Shown here: in pieces, positions 35,674 to 47,100 of the stretch
Layout: each line of letters starts with the position of its first letter
How positions within the stretch are numbered: the stretch's first letter is position 1
NCBI GenBank assembly: GCA_036402075.1
Contig: DASWTP010000216.1
Location: 3,183-67,182 of the forward strand
Source of the DNA: Chryseosolibacter sp036402075
GTDB taxonomy: Bacteria > Bacteroidota > Bacteroidia > Cytophagales > Cyclobacteriaceae
Direction of reading: 5' to 3'
Length of the DNA stretch: 64,000 nt
Translations under genes and position numbers: made by a program
Notes under the pieces: model-generated
Told to the model about the DNA's origin: nothing
Seen by the model: only the letters and a program-made list of their open reading frames with translations
The model's database searches: none

Positions 35674-35693
35674 GGCGGCTAAAAAACTGTACC
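35674..35693 (-). promoter_or_regulatory. GGYAY/T-tract element upstream of the YtxH gene
   Basis: On the minus strand GGTACAGTTTTTTAGCCGCC begins at 35693, 55 nt before the ATG; it differs from the other elements by T for C at position 3. Confidence 0.3.
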
Positions 35694-35808
35694 TCACAAA
35701 CTCGTTCGCCCGAGCAAAACAATCTACAGTCACAGGTATGAATTTTTTTTTTACTTGCAGGAATACGAAACAATTTGAACGGTTTTGACGATTAATATTG
35801 GAGAGGAT

Positions 35809-36153
35809 ATGAACAAGAAAAAAGTAGTGATCATCGATGACGAGGAGGATCTGTGCCATCTGATGAAGACTTATCTCTCCGACCTGAATTACGATGTGTT
35901 CCTGGCGTATACGCTCGGCACAGGCCTGAACCTGATGAGCGAGGTCTCTCCAGACGTTGTATTCATCGACAATAATCTGCCTGATGGCCTGGGGTGGGAA
36001 AAAATGAATTACCTCATGGAGCATTACCCAAACTGCAAGATTAACCTCATCAGCGCGTATCGCACAAAAGCCCCGAATGAAATTCCACAGACCCGTGCGA
36101 TCCAGATTCTTGAAAAACCCTTAAGCCTGAATGTTCTGAAGAACTACCTGTAG
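35809..36153 (+). CDS. Single-domain response regulator
   Basis: Encodes 114 residues from the ATG at 35809, preceded by GAGAGGA. Receiver with acidic IIDDEED (8-14), phosphoacceptor Asp54 (VVFIDNNLPDGLG), a Ser in the Thr/Ser position (LISAYR) and Lys in LEKPLS. No output domain, so a phosphorelay intermediate or protein-binding regulator. The stop lies 2 nt from the convergent AsmA-like gene. Confidence 0.92.
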   Translation: MNKKKVVIIDDEEDLCHLMKTYLSDLNYDVFLAYTLGTGLNLMSEVSPDVVFIDNNLPDGLGWEKMNYLMEHYPNCKINLISAYRTKAPNEIPQTRAIQILEKPLSLNVLKNYL

Positions 36154-36155
36154 CG

Positions 36156-37358
36156 TTAGCTTGGGTCGGCTTTCCGTTTCTCCCTTCGTGCTGCTCTTCG
36201 TTCTCTGCGTTCGTCTTTTTTGCGTTCGCGTTTTTCTTTGCGCAATTCTTTCTTAGACTTCGGCTTCCCGCCCGCAGTAGCTGTGGCGATTGTTATCGTG
36301 TCATCGGTGTTCCTTGCGAACGCCTCAACAAATGCGTTGCGGAATATATTCCATAACGTAGGCCAGAAGGGGGCATCTACGTTTGAGATGTTTCCTTTCA
36401 GCGGGACGCGTGTGGCGAACTGATTTTTCGGCTGGTTTTCAAATGCTTCGACCAGCACGCCAGCGATCGACTCCCAGATCAGTTGAACTGGTTTGTCTTT
36501 ATCCTGCTTCCAGTCAACCACTTTAAGGTTGTTGAACAAGGGTTTAACATATCCGTTAATATTGCCCTCTTTAACCGCGAGTTCGGAATACAGGTTGAAA
36601 TCGCCTTTCTCAACGTCAACCTTAGCGTACGCCTCAAAAAAATCATTCAGCGCGGTCATATTAACGTTCTCAAACTTCATGTCCAAGTCAAGGTCAGGCA
36701 GTTTCTTCAATACGTTGATCCGCATGTTGAGTTCCAGATTACCACCCCCGATAGAAGTCGCCCGCATAAATACTTTTGAAGGCAAAAGATCGCTTTGTTC
36801 CTTCGCGTTGTTCAGGTTCTCGGCAACCAGGTAAACATTACCAAGGGAAAGATCAACCTGAGGTTTGGTCGTGAAGTCATAAAATACAACCTTGCCTTCG
36901 TCAATGGTAAGTTTGTTAATTTGAAGCGGCATCAGCTTTTTGATGGGCTCCGTCCAGTCAACATCAGCCCCTGTTTGTTCCGATCCTCCTTCACCGTCTC
37001 CAGTTTTTTTTCCACTGATGAAATTGAGCACCGGCTTTTCGAAGTTCACCTCGCCAACAACTTTGCCCTTAAACAATGCATTCCATTCAACCGACAAATC
37101 AAGTAAAGGAATGTCAATGAATGGAATTTCTTTATTGCCGTCTATCTTGAAAATTTTAAGGGAGTCGATCTGGTATGCGCCCCGAATCAAGTGAATATCG
37201 ACATCGTAAATCTCTCCGCGGTAGCCCTCCAGTTCGCTCAACACTTTGTTAACATAGCGGGTGACAAAGTAGGGCAGCGTTAGCCGGACGCCTACCAGGA
37301 GTACGATCACACCAAGAAGTACTTTAAGTTTTGTATTCCCTTTCCACCGTATCGCCAT
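36156..37358 (-). CDS. AsmA/DUF748-like membrane-anchored protein
   Basis: Encodes 400 residues: one N-terminal membrane helix (LKVLLGVIVLLVGVRLTLPYF), then a long periplasmic strand-rich region (IYDVDIHLIRGAYQIDSLKIFKI, LQINKLTIDEGKVVFYDF) with the DUF748/AsmA look. The C-terminal tail is extremely basic (KKELRKEKRERKKDERRERR). AsmA-like proteins are bridge-like lipid-transfer or envelope-assembly factors. It follows its larger relative with a 44-nt gap in the same direction. Confidence 0.8.
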   Translation of the reverse strand: MAIRWKGNTKLKVLLGVIVLLVGVRLTLPYFVTRYVNKVLSELEGYRGEIYDVDIHLIRGAYQIDSLKIFKIDGNKEIPFIDIPLLDLSVEWNALFKGKVVGEVNFEKPVLNFISGKKTGDGEGGSEQTGADVDWTEPIKKLMPLQINKLTIDEGKVVFYDFTTKPQVDLSLGNVYLVAENLNNAKEQSDLLPSKVFMRATSIGGGNLELNMRINVLKKLPDLDLDMKFENVNMTALNDFFEAYAKVDVEKGDFNLYSELAVKEGNINGYVKPLFNNLKVVDWKQDKDKPVQLIWESIAGVLVEAFENQPKNQFATRVPLKGNISNVDAPFWPTLWNIFRNAFVEAFARNTDDTITIATATAGGKPKSKKELRKEKRERKKDERRERRAARREKRKADPS

Positions 37359-37402
37359 AAGAAATAGTTTTGCCGGTAAAAACTAAATTCTTATGCCTCT
37401 CG

Positions 37403-39058
37403 CTACTTCTTCTTGCGGCTCTTTAATTTCTCGACAGTCGCTTCAGCCTTGTCGAGATTAAAGGCCGATTTAACGCCAGTGAAAACCGACTTCCACCAGA
37501 AGTTGAAGATGCTGCGCGACCGATCACGTTCGAAATGAATTGTGCCTGACCGTTTTTCTGCAGGGACCGTCTCATCCAGGTTTTTCTTCACCAGGAACGC
37601 ATTAATGATGAACGTCTTAAAATTGTCTTTTCGAAGGTCATCCTCGCTTTTTTTGCTCTTGTGCTTTCGCTTCTCCGCTTTTTCCATCTGCTCATCCGAT
37701 TTGAACGAGAGGACCTTCAGGTCTTCGTAATTGAGCGAGACTTCTCCATTTGAAATCCGGTCGTTGAAACGAAAAGAAAAATCAAGACGGTTGAGCATCC
37801 CTGATTCGAACTTGATATTAGCCGCGGGTTCGACCATGCTGTTAAGGCGGGTGAACGGGAGCGTTCGGAGAGAACCCGTCACCGTGCCTTGCTGATCGAG
37901 GTCGTGGGGAAAAATTGCAGTAACCGAAACTTTGCCCTTGCCCATGAAATCTCCTTTTGCCTCAAGCACCATTTCCTTGCTTTGTGGATAAGGATCGTTT
38001 GTCACTGACGACAAGGTAGCCTCGAGGTTATCAAAGAATATCTTCCCGGATTCATCAGCTTCTGCCGGAATTTCTTCGTATTCGACAAAACTTTTTGTAA
38101 TCACAAGTTGATCAACCATCAAGCCGAACGGGATCTTTTTAATCTGGGCCAAAGGTAGTGGCACTATTTTCCTTTCATGAGGAAGCCTTTTGTCATGAAA
38201 GACTCTGAGAAAAAATTGAATGTCGGCCAGCCCGGCATCCACTAGCAACGTGTCTGCATACTGCAGGTTGAGATCTTTTATTTTAAAGAAGGGGATCACG
38301 CCTTCAATCCGGTCGAGGTCGTTGCCTGCCATTCGCCCAAACTGCAATTTCCCGAAGGAAGGAATAATGCGAAGGGTATCCAGGGTAAAACTATGGTCTT
38401 GAAGGTTAAGCGTTGACTCGCGGATCGTAAACGTGTAAAAGATTGAGGGGATGTCGATCCTGCTTTCGTTTGTTCGAATTTCTGAAAACGAAAAGTCTTT
38501 GCCGCGGTCAGGCTGAACGGACACGTTAAGGTCGCGCAAGAATGCATTTGTTCGCACGCGGCTTTTGATCGCGCATTCCGTACTGTCCAGGAATTCAATG
38601 CGCATGGAATCAATTGCCACGCGTTTAACGTAGAATTCAAATTCCGCAGCCTTTCGCGACATCGAATCTAATGCGAGGAGCTCTGACTTTTCATGTATCA
38701 CCCAATGCGGATTTATTAATGAGATCTGGTCGATATCAATTTCGTTCCGGAAGATCAGGGAGAGCAGGCCCAACCCTTTTATCGTCACGCGACCGCATGA
38801 GATGAATTCTGGATAAATACAGGTGGTGTCGTAAGCATCTTTCTCGATCACGAGTTTCTCTATGGTTAGAACATTGCGTTTCCAGTCCACGAAAATAGTG
38901 TCGTAATGGATTTTAATTTCGCTTTTGTTCAATGCTTCGATTCTGTCCAGAAGGCTGTCCTGAACATTTTTCAGAACGTAAGAACGAACCACTACCAGGG
39001 CGGTCGCGGTCAGCAATATAACAAGGGTGCCGTAAAGGGTTCGTCTTCGGATGCGCAT
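37403..39058 (-). CDS. AsmA-like membrane-anchored protein
   Basis: Encodes 551 residues: N-terminal membrane helix (TLYGTLVILLTATALVVV), then repetitive beta-strand segments (LTIEKLVIEKDAYDTTCIY, IDIDQISLINPHWVIHEKSELL) as in AsmA/DUF748 proteins, and a Lys/Arg-rich end (KKSEDDLRK, LKSRKKK). Likely works with the next gene in envelope lipid handling; this is by family resemblance only. Confidence 0.72.
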   Translation of the reverse strand: MRIRRRTLYGTLVILLTATALVVVRSYVLKNVQDSLLDRIEALNKSEIKIHYDTIFVDWKRNVLTIEKLVIEKDAYDTTCIYPEFISCGRVTIKGLGLLSLIFRNEIDIDQISLINPHWVIHEKSELLALDSMSRKAAEFEFYVKRVAIDSMRIEFLDSTECAIKSRVRTNAFLRDLNVSVQPDRGKDFSFSEIRTNESRIDIPSIFYTFTIRESTLNLQDHSFTLDTLRIIPSFGKLQFGRMAGNDLDRIEGVIPFFKIKDLNLQYADTLLVDAGLADIQFFLRVFHDKRLPHERKIVPLPLAQIKKIPFGLMVDQLVITKSFVEYEEIPAEADESGKIFFDNLEATLSSVTNDPYPQSKEMVLEAKGDFMGKGKVSVTAIFPHDLDQQGTVTGSLRTLPFTRLNSMVEPAANIKFESGMLNRLDFSFRFNDRISNGEVSLNYEDLKVLSFKSDEQMEKAEKRKHKSKKSEDDLRKDNFKTFIINAFLVKKNLDETVPAEKRSGTIHFERDRSRSIFNFWWKSVFTGVKSAFNLDKAEATVEKLKSRKKK

Positions 39059-39363
39059 CTAAAGCGATATCAGCAGTAAAAGATAGTGCCGTGGCTTAAA
39101 TTTTCTTTACCGATAATTTTTATTAACGCCAATTGAATTTTCCGTTGCTCGCGCTGTTGTGTGGCTTTTAATGCGAAGTAATGTTTTCAGCATCGTGGTT
39201 GTCAAGGTGCCTGTCTAAGGTCATTTTTGAACGCCAAACAGCATTTTTCCCTGATTAAGTACGAGCCTGTCATGTGACAGTCACATTCTGCCATGTAATA
39301 AATTGCTCCAATTTGAGATTATAAAACAGGGGACATTTGTAACTTTCGCATCAAATCCCCTGC
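39059..39363. promoter_or_regulatory. Intergenic region with a palindromic operator candidate
   Basis: Divergent promoter region between the AsmA-like operon and a receiver gene. It contains ATGTGACAGTCACAT at 39272-39286, a perfect 7-bp inverted repeat about a single base, overlapping CTGTCA-TG-TGACAG (39267-39280). TAACTTTC at 39340-39347 is one base away from the -7 element TAnnTTTG and would start transcription about 15 nt before the receiver ATG. Confidence 0.4.
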
Positions 39364-39774
39364 ATGTCCCTTTCTCAAAGTTTGTACAAGCACTTATTTA
39401 TTATTGACGATGATATTGAAGATCAGGAAATCTTCATTGAAGCTGTCAAAGAAGTAAGTGATGAAATTCATTGCTCAAGCAGCACCAGCGGTGAGGAGGC
39501 GCTCCAACACCTCGAGCACGAGTCTAAAAAATTGCCTGACCTGATTTTTCTGGATCTGAATATGCCAAAGCTGAATGGCAAACAAGTCCTCCGGGAGATC
39601 AAGAATGTTCCAGTTTTGAAGGATATTCCCGTAATCATGTATTCAACCTCATTCGCTCCCCGCGACATCGAGGAAATCGAGCGAATGGGGGCCGCGCATC
39701 ATTTATTAAAGCCTTCGCGCTTTAACGACCTTTGTGCCGCCTTAAATACAATCCTGCGGAAGGAGTGGAGATAG
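39364..39774 (+). CDS. Single-domain response regulator (Rcp1-like)
   Basis: Encodes 136 residues. Acidic FIIDDDIED (12-20), phosphoacceptor Asp64 (IFLDLNMPKLNG), Thr/Ser site MYSTS and Lys in LLKPSR. No output domain. The wording ADI-LDLNMP with long loops is that of Rcp1-type receivers paired with soluble PAS/GAF kinases. Convergent with the receiver-kinase gene, 3 nt between stops. Confidence 0.93.
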   Translation: MSLSQSLYKHLFIIDDDIEDQEIFIEAVKEVSDEIHCSSSTSGEEALQHLEHESKKLPDLIFLDLNMPKLNGKQVLREIKNVPVLKDIPVIMYSTSFAPRDIEEIERMGAAHHLLKPSRFNDLCAALNTILRKEWR

Positions 39775-39777
39775 CCT

Positions 39778-41031
39778 TTAAACAGCTGCTACCTCTTCTT
39801 TCAATGAAGTAGGAATTGAGACAATAAATGTTGAACCCTCATTGATCTTGCTTCGGGCTGATATATAGCCACGATGTTGTTCAACAATCTTTTTGCAAAG
39901 TGCCAGACCGATTCCCGTTCCTTCGAATTCCGTGTTATGGTGAAGTCTCTTGAACATGCCGAAAATCTCCTCAGCATACTTCTGGTCGAAGCCAATGCCG
40001 TTGTCTTCCACGAAGATGCGGCAGTAGCGGGTGTTATCTTTTGACTTTCCGTTGATCGGCACCGTTACATCAGAAGTGATTTTGACTACGGGATCAACGT
40101 CTTTCTTGCTATACTTAAGCGCATTTCCGATCAGGTTCTGAAACAGCGGCTTGATTAGACTTGGGTTGACAAACAATCTTGGCAGCTTATCCACCATGAT
40201 TTTAGCACGCTTTGCTTTCAGCTCTTCCTCCATCTCGGCCAGGATCTCATTCACCAGTGCGTTCAGGTCGCTATCAATAAACGCAGGTTTGTCAACCGAT
40301 AATTTAGAGAACGTAAGAATGTCTGTGATGAGCGTTTGCATGCGCTCCGCAGCGCGTTGGATACGATAGATGTTGCTTTTCCCGTCTTCATCGAGTGTAT
40401 CCTGATACTTCAAATAGAGGCGGTCGCTGAACATCCGGATTTTCCTGAGCGGTTCCTGCAAATCATGCGAAGCCATGAAGGCGAACCGGTCAAGATCCTT
40501 GTTGGCCGATTCGAGGCTTGCGATATTTTCTAATAGCTGCCGGTTAAGCTGCTTAACCTTCTCCTCACTGGCCTTTCTCTCCTTAATCTCTATTTCGAGA
40601 CTTTTATTAATCGCCACGAGGCGCTGCTCCTGGGCAAGCAACTGCCGGTTCTTGCGATAGAGGTCGATGAGGACAGAAACCTTCGCCCTGAGGACATCGG
40701 GATTGATCGGCTTGTAGATGTAATCAACTGCGCCCGACTGATAGCCTTTGTAAATATTTTCGTCACCGAAGTTGTTGGCGGTAATGAAGATAATCGGAAT
40801 GTGCTTGAGTTTCTCACGTTCGTAGATCAGCGAAGCGGTTTCAAACCCGTTCAGATTCGGCATCTTAACGTCCATCAGGATCATCGCAAAATCGTATTCG
40901 GTTAATAAGATTTTGAGCGCCTGCCTTCCAGACGTAGCCTTTACGAAGTGGTATCCGTCAGGCTCAAAGATCGTCTCGATGGACAGTAAATTGTCTTCGC
41001 GGTCGTCAACTAGGAGTATTTTCGGCTGCAT
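39778..41031 (-). CDS. Receiver-histidine kinase hybrid
   Basis: Encodes 417 residues: N-terminal receiver (LLVDDREDN, phosphoacceptor Asp54 in ILMDVKMPNLNG, Lys in YKPINP). A coiled coil at about 130-185 leads to the kinase core MASHDLQEPLRKI (His189) and an HATPase with VEDNGIGF and GTGIGLALCKKI. Soluble. It is downstream of the giant HAMP kinase on the same strand, separated by about 80 nt that hold a hairpin repeat, and may act in the same pathway. Confidence 0.94.
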   Translation of the reverse strand: MQPKILLVDDREDNLLSIETIFEPDGYHFVKATSGRQALKILLTEYDFAMILMDVKMPNLNGFETASLIYEREKLKHIPIIFITANNFGDENIYKGYQSGAVDYIYKPINPDVLRAKVSVLIDLYRKNRQLLAQEQRLVAINKSLEIEIKERKASEEKVKQLNRQLLENIASLESANKDLDRFAFMASHDLQEPLRKIRMFSDRLYLKYQDTLDEDGKSNIYRIQRAAERMQTLITDILTFSKLSVDKPAFIDSDLNALVNEILAEMEEELKAKRAKIMVDKLPRLFVNPSLIKPLFQNLIGNALKYSKKDVDPVVKITSDVTVPINGKSKDNTRYCRIFVEDNGIGFDQKYAEEIFGMFKRLHHNTEFEGTGIGLALCKKIVEQHRGYISARSKINEGSTFIVSIPTSLKEEVAAV

Positions 41032-41049
41032 AGTTCAAATTCAAGCTTT

Positions 41050-41096
41050 GAGCTACGAGCTGCGAGCTTCGAGACTGTTCTCGCGGCTCGTAGCTC
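41050..41096. repeat. Palindromic AGCT/CGAG-rich intergenic repeat
   Basis: GAGCTACGAGCTGCGAG (41050-41066) pairs with CTCGCGGCTCGTAGCTC (41080-41096), 17 bp with one mismatch and a 13-nt loop. The surrounding 41040-41110 is made of degenerate GAGCTxCGAGCT units. Two similar low-complexity inverted repeats lie at 48550-48710 and 59811-59894. Confidence 0.7.
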
Positions 41097-41111
41097 GGAG
41101 CTCGTGGCTAA

Positions 41112-44100
41112 TTATTTACAAAACCAGAGTCTCATCAAAGATAACAACTGGTCAATTTTTACAGGTTTAGTAATATAATCAGAAGCACCTGCTTCGATAC
41201 ATTTTTGCCTGTCACCTTTCATGGCTTTCGCTGTTACGGCAATAATCGGCAATGAGCTGTTCTTGTGTTCACGCCTGATTTTTGACGTGGTTTCGTAGCC
41301 ATCCATTTCCGGCATCATGATGTCCATCAGCACCATTTCGATCCTCGGGTTTTCGTTGAGGATCTGGATGGCTTCCTTGCCGGATTCTGCCGTGATTACC
41401 GTAATATTAAATCGTTCAAACACGGTTGTCAACGCAAACAAGTTACGCACGTCATCGTCCACAACCAGCACCGTCTTGTTTGTCAGGATATCCTCTTTGC
41501 TGCGGATGTTTTCGATAATTCTCCGCTTTTCCTGAGGGAGCTCCTTGTGCGCAATATGGATATGCGTCACAACTTCTTCAAGTAAATGCTCAATTGAATT
41601 TACGCCCTTGAGCAATACCGCATTTGAATTCAGGTTGATCTGTGCCAGTTCCTGCCTGTTAAAATCCTTGGCGCTGTAAACAATGACCGGTGTCAGCTTC
41701 TTCTTGATCTTGCTTACCTTTTGCATCAGGTCTATGCCGGAGATATCGGGCAATGTGTAGTCAAGGATGATGCAATCGTATTCGTTTTTCTGAATTTCGT
41801 CAAGTGCAATTTCGCCTGTTGTTGCAATGTTTACAGATACATGCTCGTCTTGCAGGATTTTGGCAATCTGCGAAGAATCAATCTCGTTATCCTCTACCAC
41901 CAGCACATTTTTCTTCCTTGGCGTTGCAAACTTCTGGATGTCTTTAAAGAGTTCATCCAGCGATTCGTTGTCAATAGGCTTGAGCATAAAGCTGCGTGCA
42001 CCACGCTTCAATGCCAGCACGCGATTTTCCTCGCCCGAAATAATGTGGATCGGAATGTGGCGATAATTCAAATCATTGCGCAGCAGATCGATCACTTTCC
42101 AGCCACTGGTATCTGGCAATTTAACGTCAAGTGTGATCGCGATAGGAGAGAAGCGGTTGATAAAATCAAAGACTTCCAGGTAGTTCGTAGCGACAATGGC
42201 TTTCATTCCTTCCTGGTGAGCGCGTTCGATCACGATCTTTCCAAAACGCAAATCATCTTCAACGATCAGCACTACCTTTTCGCCTGGCGTGATGTTGTTT
42301 CTGTCATCGCCCGACTCATTGATCATTTCGCTAACGATCTCCAGGTTCCGGTTCTCGATACCATCGTTAGTGATTCGCAGGTTTCCAAGCAGCGAATTGA
42401 TTTCCTGGTCGTTCTCAACCTGGAGATGCTGCTGGATAGCTTTGATATTCTCGTTGGATTTAGTTGACGTACTGGCCGGCAAGCTCTGTGATGGCAGGTA
42501 CAACGTAAACGTACTTCCCCTGCCTGGTGAACTTTCGAGTTCGATCGTTCCTCCGAGAAGTTCCGCCAGTCCACGGCTGATGGAAAGTCCAAGGCCTGTT
42601 CCACCATACTTACGGGAAGTTGAACCCTCTGCCTGCTGGAACGCCTCGAAGATGATCATTTGCTTGTCTTGCGGAATTCCGATACCGGTATCCGAGATAG
42701 AGAATCCAATAACCTTCTTCGCCTGATCAAGCGTGTTGACGCTCTTCCATGTGCCTGGTTTGGCCTCGAATACCTTTAGGCTCACGCCACCTTTCTCAGT
42801 GAACTTGAATGCGTTCGACAAGAGGTTCTTGAGGATCTGGTTGAGGCGCTGGATGTCGGTATCAAGCTGCTTTGGCAAATCTTCTTCGATCTGGATACTG
42901 AAGCGCAGGTTTCTTGCTTCTGAAATCGGACGGAAGGTTGTCTCCACGAAGGAGGCAATTTCTGAAACGTGTACCGGAGCAATGTTTGTCGAAATAAATC
43001 CGGATTCGATCTTAGAAAGGTCGAGGATGTCATTGATCAGCTGGATCAGGTCATCACCGCATGAGTGGATGGTTTTTGCATAACGCACCTGCTTTTCGTT
43101 CAGGTTTCCTTCCGCGTTTTCATACAACTGCTGGGCAAGGATCAAGAGCGAGTTCAGCGGAGTTCTCAACTCGTGCGACATGTTGGCAAGGAACTCAGAC
43201 TTGTATTTCGATGTCAGCTGCAGCTGCTCTGCCTTTTCCTCGAGCGACTTTCTGGCTTCTTCCACTTCCTTGTTCTTCTCTTCCACTTCTTCCTTCTGCT
43301 TCACCAGCAGAAGCGCCTTGTCCTGGAGCTCATCATTTGTTCTTCTCAATTCTTCCTGCTGCACCTTCAACTCTGATGCGAGTGATTGAGACTGTGCAAG
43401 TAGTTCCTCTGTACGGGTGTTTGCCTCGATGGTGTTCAACACGATACCGATGGATTCCGTCAGCTGGCCGAGGAAGTCCTGGTGGGTTTCGCTGAACGCG
43501 TCAAGGGACGCGAGTTCAATTACCGCTTTCACGTTGTTTTCAAACAATACTGGCAAGATGATCAGGTTGGCAGGTTTTGCCTTTCCTAATCCCGAATTGA
43601 TCTTGATATAATTTGAAGGAACATTGGTCAAGAGGATTTTTTCCTTCTCAAACGCTACCTGACCGATCAGACCCTCGCCAATCTTAAACTCTTTCGGTAC
43701 ATTCTTGTCTTCTTTGTAAGCATACGCTGCAAACAACGAGAGTTTAACATCGTTCGTTTCGTCATCCTGCTTCAGCACGTAGAACGCACCGTAGTGTGCA
43801 TTAACCACCTGAGCAAGTTCTGACAGGATTCGCTTTGTTACGGTATTAAGATCTTTCTGACCTTGCAACATCTGCGTGAACTTCGCAAGGTTAGATTTCA
43901 GCCAGTCAGTTTCCTGGTTACGCAATGTAGTCGCACGCAGGTTGGCGATCATCTGGTTGATCGTATCTTTCAACGCTTCCACTTCACCTTTCGCTTCTAC
44001 GCGGATGGTTCGTGTCAAGTCACCTTTTGTTACCGCGGATGCCACTTCAGAGATTGAACGCACCTGGGTTGTTAGATTCTGCGCAAGCTGGTTTACGTTT

Positions 44101-47100
44101 TCTGTCAGGTTCTTCCAGATACCGGAAGCACCAGGCACGTTCGCCTGTCCACCGAGACGACCTTCAACGCCCACTTCGCGAGCAACAGTCGTTACCTGAT
44201 CTGCAAATACCGCCAGCGTTTCGATCATTTCGTTGATCGTTTCAGTCAACTGGGCAACTTCACCTTTTGCGTTGATCGACAGTTTCTGACGAAGGTTACC
44301 GTTCGCAACGGATGTCATCACTTTCGCAATACCGCGCACCTGAGATGTAAGGTTTGACGCCATCATGTTTACGGAGTCAGTCAAATCTTTCCATGTACCG
44401 GCAACACCTTTTACTTCAGCTTGTCCACCGAGCTTACCTTCAGTACCCACTTCGCGAGCAACACGTGTGACTTCAAATGCGAAGGAGTTTAACTGCTCCA
44501 CCATTGTGTTGATCGTGTTCTTCAAGTCAAGGATTTCTCCCTTTACATCGATCGCCACAGTTTTAGACAAGTCACCGGACGCCACCGCTTTTGTTACCTG
44601 TGCGATGTTACGCACCTGGTCAGTGAGGTTACCAGTCATTTTATTTACAGAGTCAGTCAAGTCTTTCCATGTACCAGCAACGCCTGGTACGAAAGCTTGT
44701 CCTCCCAATTTTCCATCTGTACCTACTTCACGGGCAACACGCGTTACTTCGGAAGCAAATGCGCGCAACTGATCCACCATGGTGTTCAGTGTTTCCTTCA
44801 ACTGGAGGATCTCTCCACGAACGTCCACCGTGATTTTCTTAGACAAGTCACCGTTTGCTACCGCGATCGCCACGTCAGCAATGTTACGCACCTGAGCTGT
44901 CAGGTTACCCGCCATCTGGTTCACAGAGTCAGTCAAGTCTTTCCATGTACCAGCAACTCCGGGTACGTTAGCCTGACCACCAAGCTTACCTTCAGTACCT
45001 ACTTCACGGGCAACACGTGTTACTTCAGACGCGAAACCGCGAAGCTGATCCACCATCGTGTTGATCGTATTTTTCAATTCGAGGATTTCACCCTGCACAT
45101 CCACTGTGATCTTGCGAGACAAGTCACCGTTTGCCACCGCAGTTGTTACTTCCGCGATGTTACGCACCTGGGATGTCAGGTTGGATGCCATTTTATTTAC
45201 AGAGTCAGTCAAGTCTTTCCATGTACCGGCAACACCTGGCACATCGGCCTGACCACCGAGCTGTCCTTCAGAACCTACCTCACGGGCAACACGCGTTACT
45301 TCAGATCCGAATGAGTTGAGCTGATCCACCATCGTGTTGATCGTGTTCTTCAACTCGAGGATCTCCCCGCGAACGTCCACCGTGATCTTACGAGACAAGT
45401 CACCTTTCGCCACCGCAGTTGTTACTTCCGCGATGTTACGCACCTGACCTGTTAAGTTCGATGCCATTTGGTTCACAGAGTCAGTGAGGTCTTTCCATAC
45501 ACCACCAACACCGATTACCGTAGCCTGTCCTCCAAGTTTTCCTTCTGATCCCACTTCGCGAGCAACACGAGTTACTTCCGAAGCGAAGGAGTTGAGCTGA
45601 TCCACCATCGTGTTGATCGTATTCTTCAACTCGAGGATCTCGCCTTTTACGTCCACTGTGATCTTACGAGACAAGTCACCGTTTGCCACCGCAGTTGTTA
45701 CTTCCGCGATGTTACGCACTTGTGATGTCAGGTTACCTGCCATCTTGTTCACAGAGTCAGTCAAATCTTTCCATGTCCCACCAACACCTGGCACGTCAGC
45801 CTGACCACCCAACATACCTTCAGAACCTACTTCGCGCGCAACGCGAGTTACTTCGGAAGCGAACGAGTTCAGCTGATCCACCATCGTGTTGATCGTATCT
45901 TTCAACTCGAGGATTTCACCTTTTACGTCCACTGTGATCTTGCGAGACAAGTCGCCTTTCGCCACCGCTGTCGTTACCTGAGCAATGTTACGTACCTGGC
46001 CAGTCAGGTTCGATGCCATCTGGTTCACCGAATCAGTGAGATCTTTCCAAACACCACCAACACCTTTCACCGTAGCCTGTCCACCAAGTTTGCCTTCGGA
46101 ACCTACTTCACGGGCAACACGCGTTACTTCTGATGCGAATGAGTTGAGCTGATCCACCATCGTGTTGATCGTATCTTTCAACTCGAGGATTTCACCTTTT
46201 ACGTCCACCGTGATCTTGCGGCTTAAGTCGCCACGAGCCACCGCAGTTGTTACCTGTGCGATGTTACGTACCTGACCAGTAAGGTTTGATGCCATCTGGT
46301 TTACGGAATCAGTAAGATCTTTCCATACACCGCCAACACCTTTTACTGTTGCCTGTCCACCAAGCTTACCTTCAGTACCTACTTCGCGAGCAACACGTGT
46401 TACTTCAGCTGAGAACGAGTTCAGCTGATCAACCATCGTGTTGATTGTATTCTTTAATTCGAGGATTTCACCTTTTACGTCCACCGTGATCTTCTTCGAC
46501 AAGTCACCTTTCGCCACCGCAGTTGTTACTTCCGCGATGTTACGCACCTGACCTGTAAGGTTAGAGGCCATCTGGTTCACAGAGTCAGTCAAATCTTTCC
46601 ATGTACCAGCAACACCTTTTACCTGAGCTTGTCCACCGAGTTTACCTTCAGTACCCACTTCAAGCGCCACGCGAGTTACCTCGGACGAGAATGAGTTAAG
46701 CTGATCCACCATCGTGTTGATTGTGTTCTTCAACTCGAGGATTTCACCTTTCACGTCCACCGTGATCTTCTTGGACAAATCGCCTTTCGCCACGGCCGTT
46801 GTTACTTCCGCGATGTTACGCACCTGTCCAGTCAGGTTCGAAGCCATCTGGTTTACGGAGTCTGTAAGATCTTTCCACACACCCGCAACCCCTTTTACTT
46901 TTGCCTGGCCTCCAAGCTTTCCTTCGGAACCCACTTCCCTCGCCACACGCGTTACCTCCATAGAGAAGAGGTTGAGCTGCTTCACCATGTCGTTTACTTC
47001 GCGAGCGATTTGCGCAAATTCACCCTGGAGCGTGTGACCACCGATTTCCAATGGCATTTCCTGTGACAGGTTTCCTTTCGCCACAGAAGAAATTACGCGG

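Noticed and set aside
44697..45314. Long plus-strand frame inside the HAMP array
   Set aside because: It is a shadow of the repetitive kinase coding strand, repeating with the same 276-bp period.
43917..46937. Regular 276-bp tandem repetition that could be taken as satellite DNA or a CRISPR-like array
   Set aside because: The unit is a whole number of codons (92) and the frame stays open with HAMP-like sequence throughout, so it is a coding repeat.
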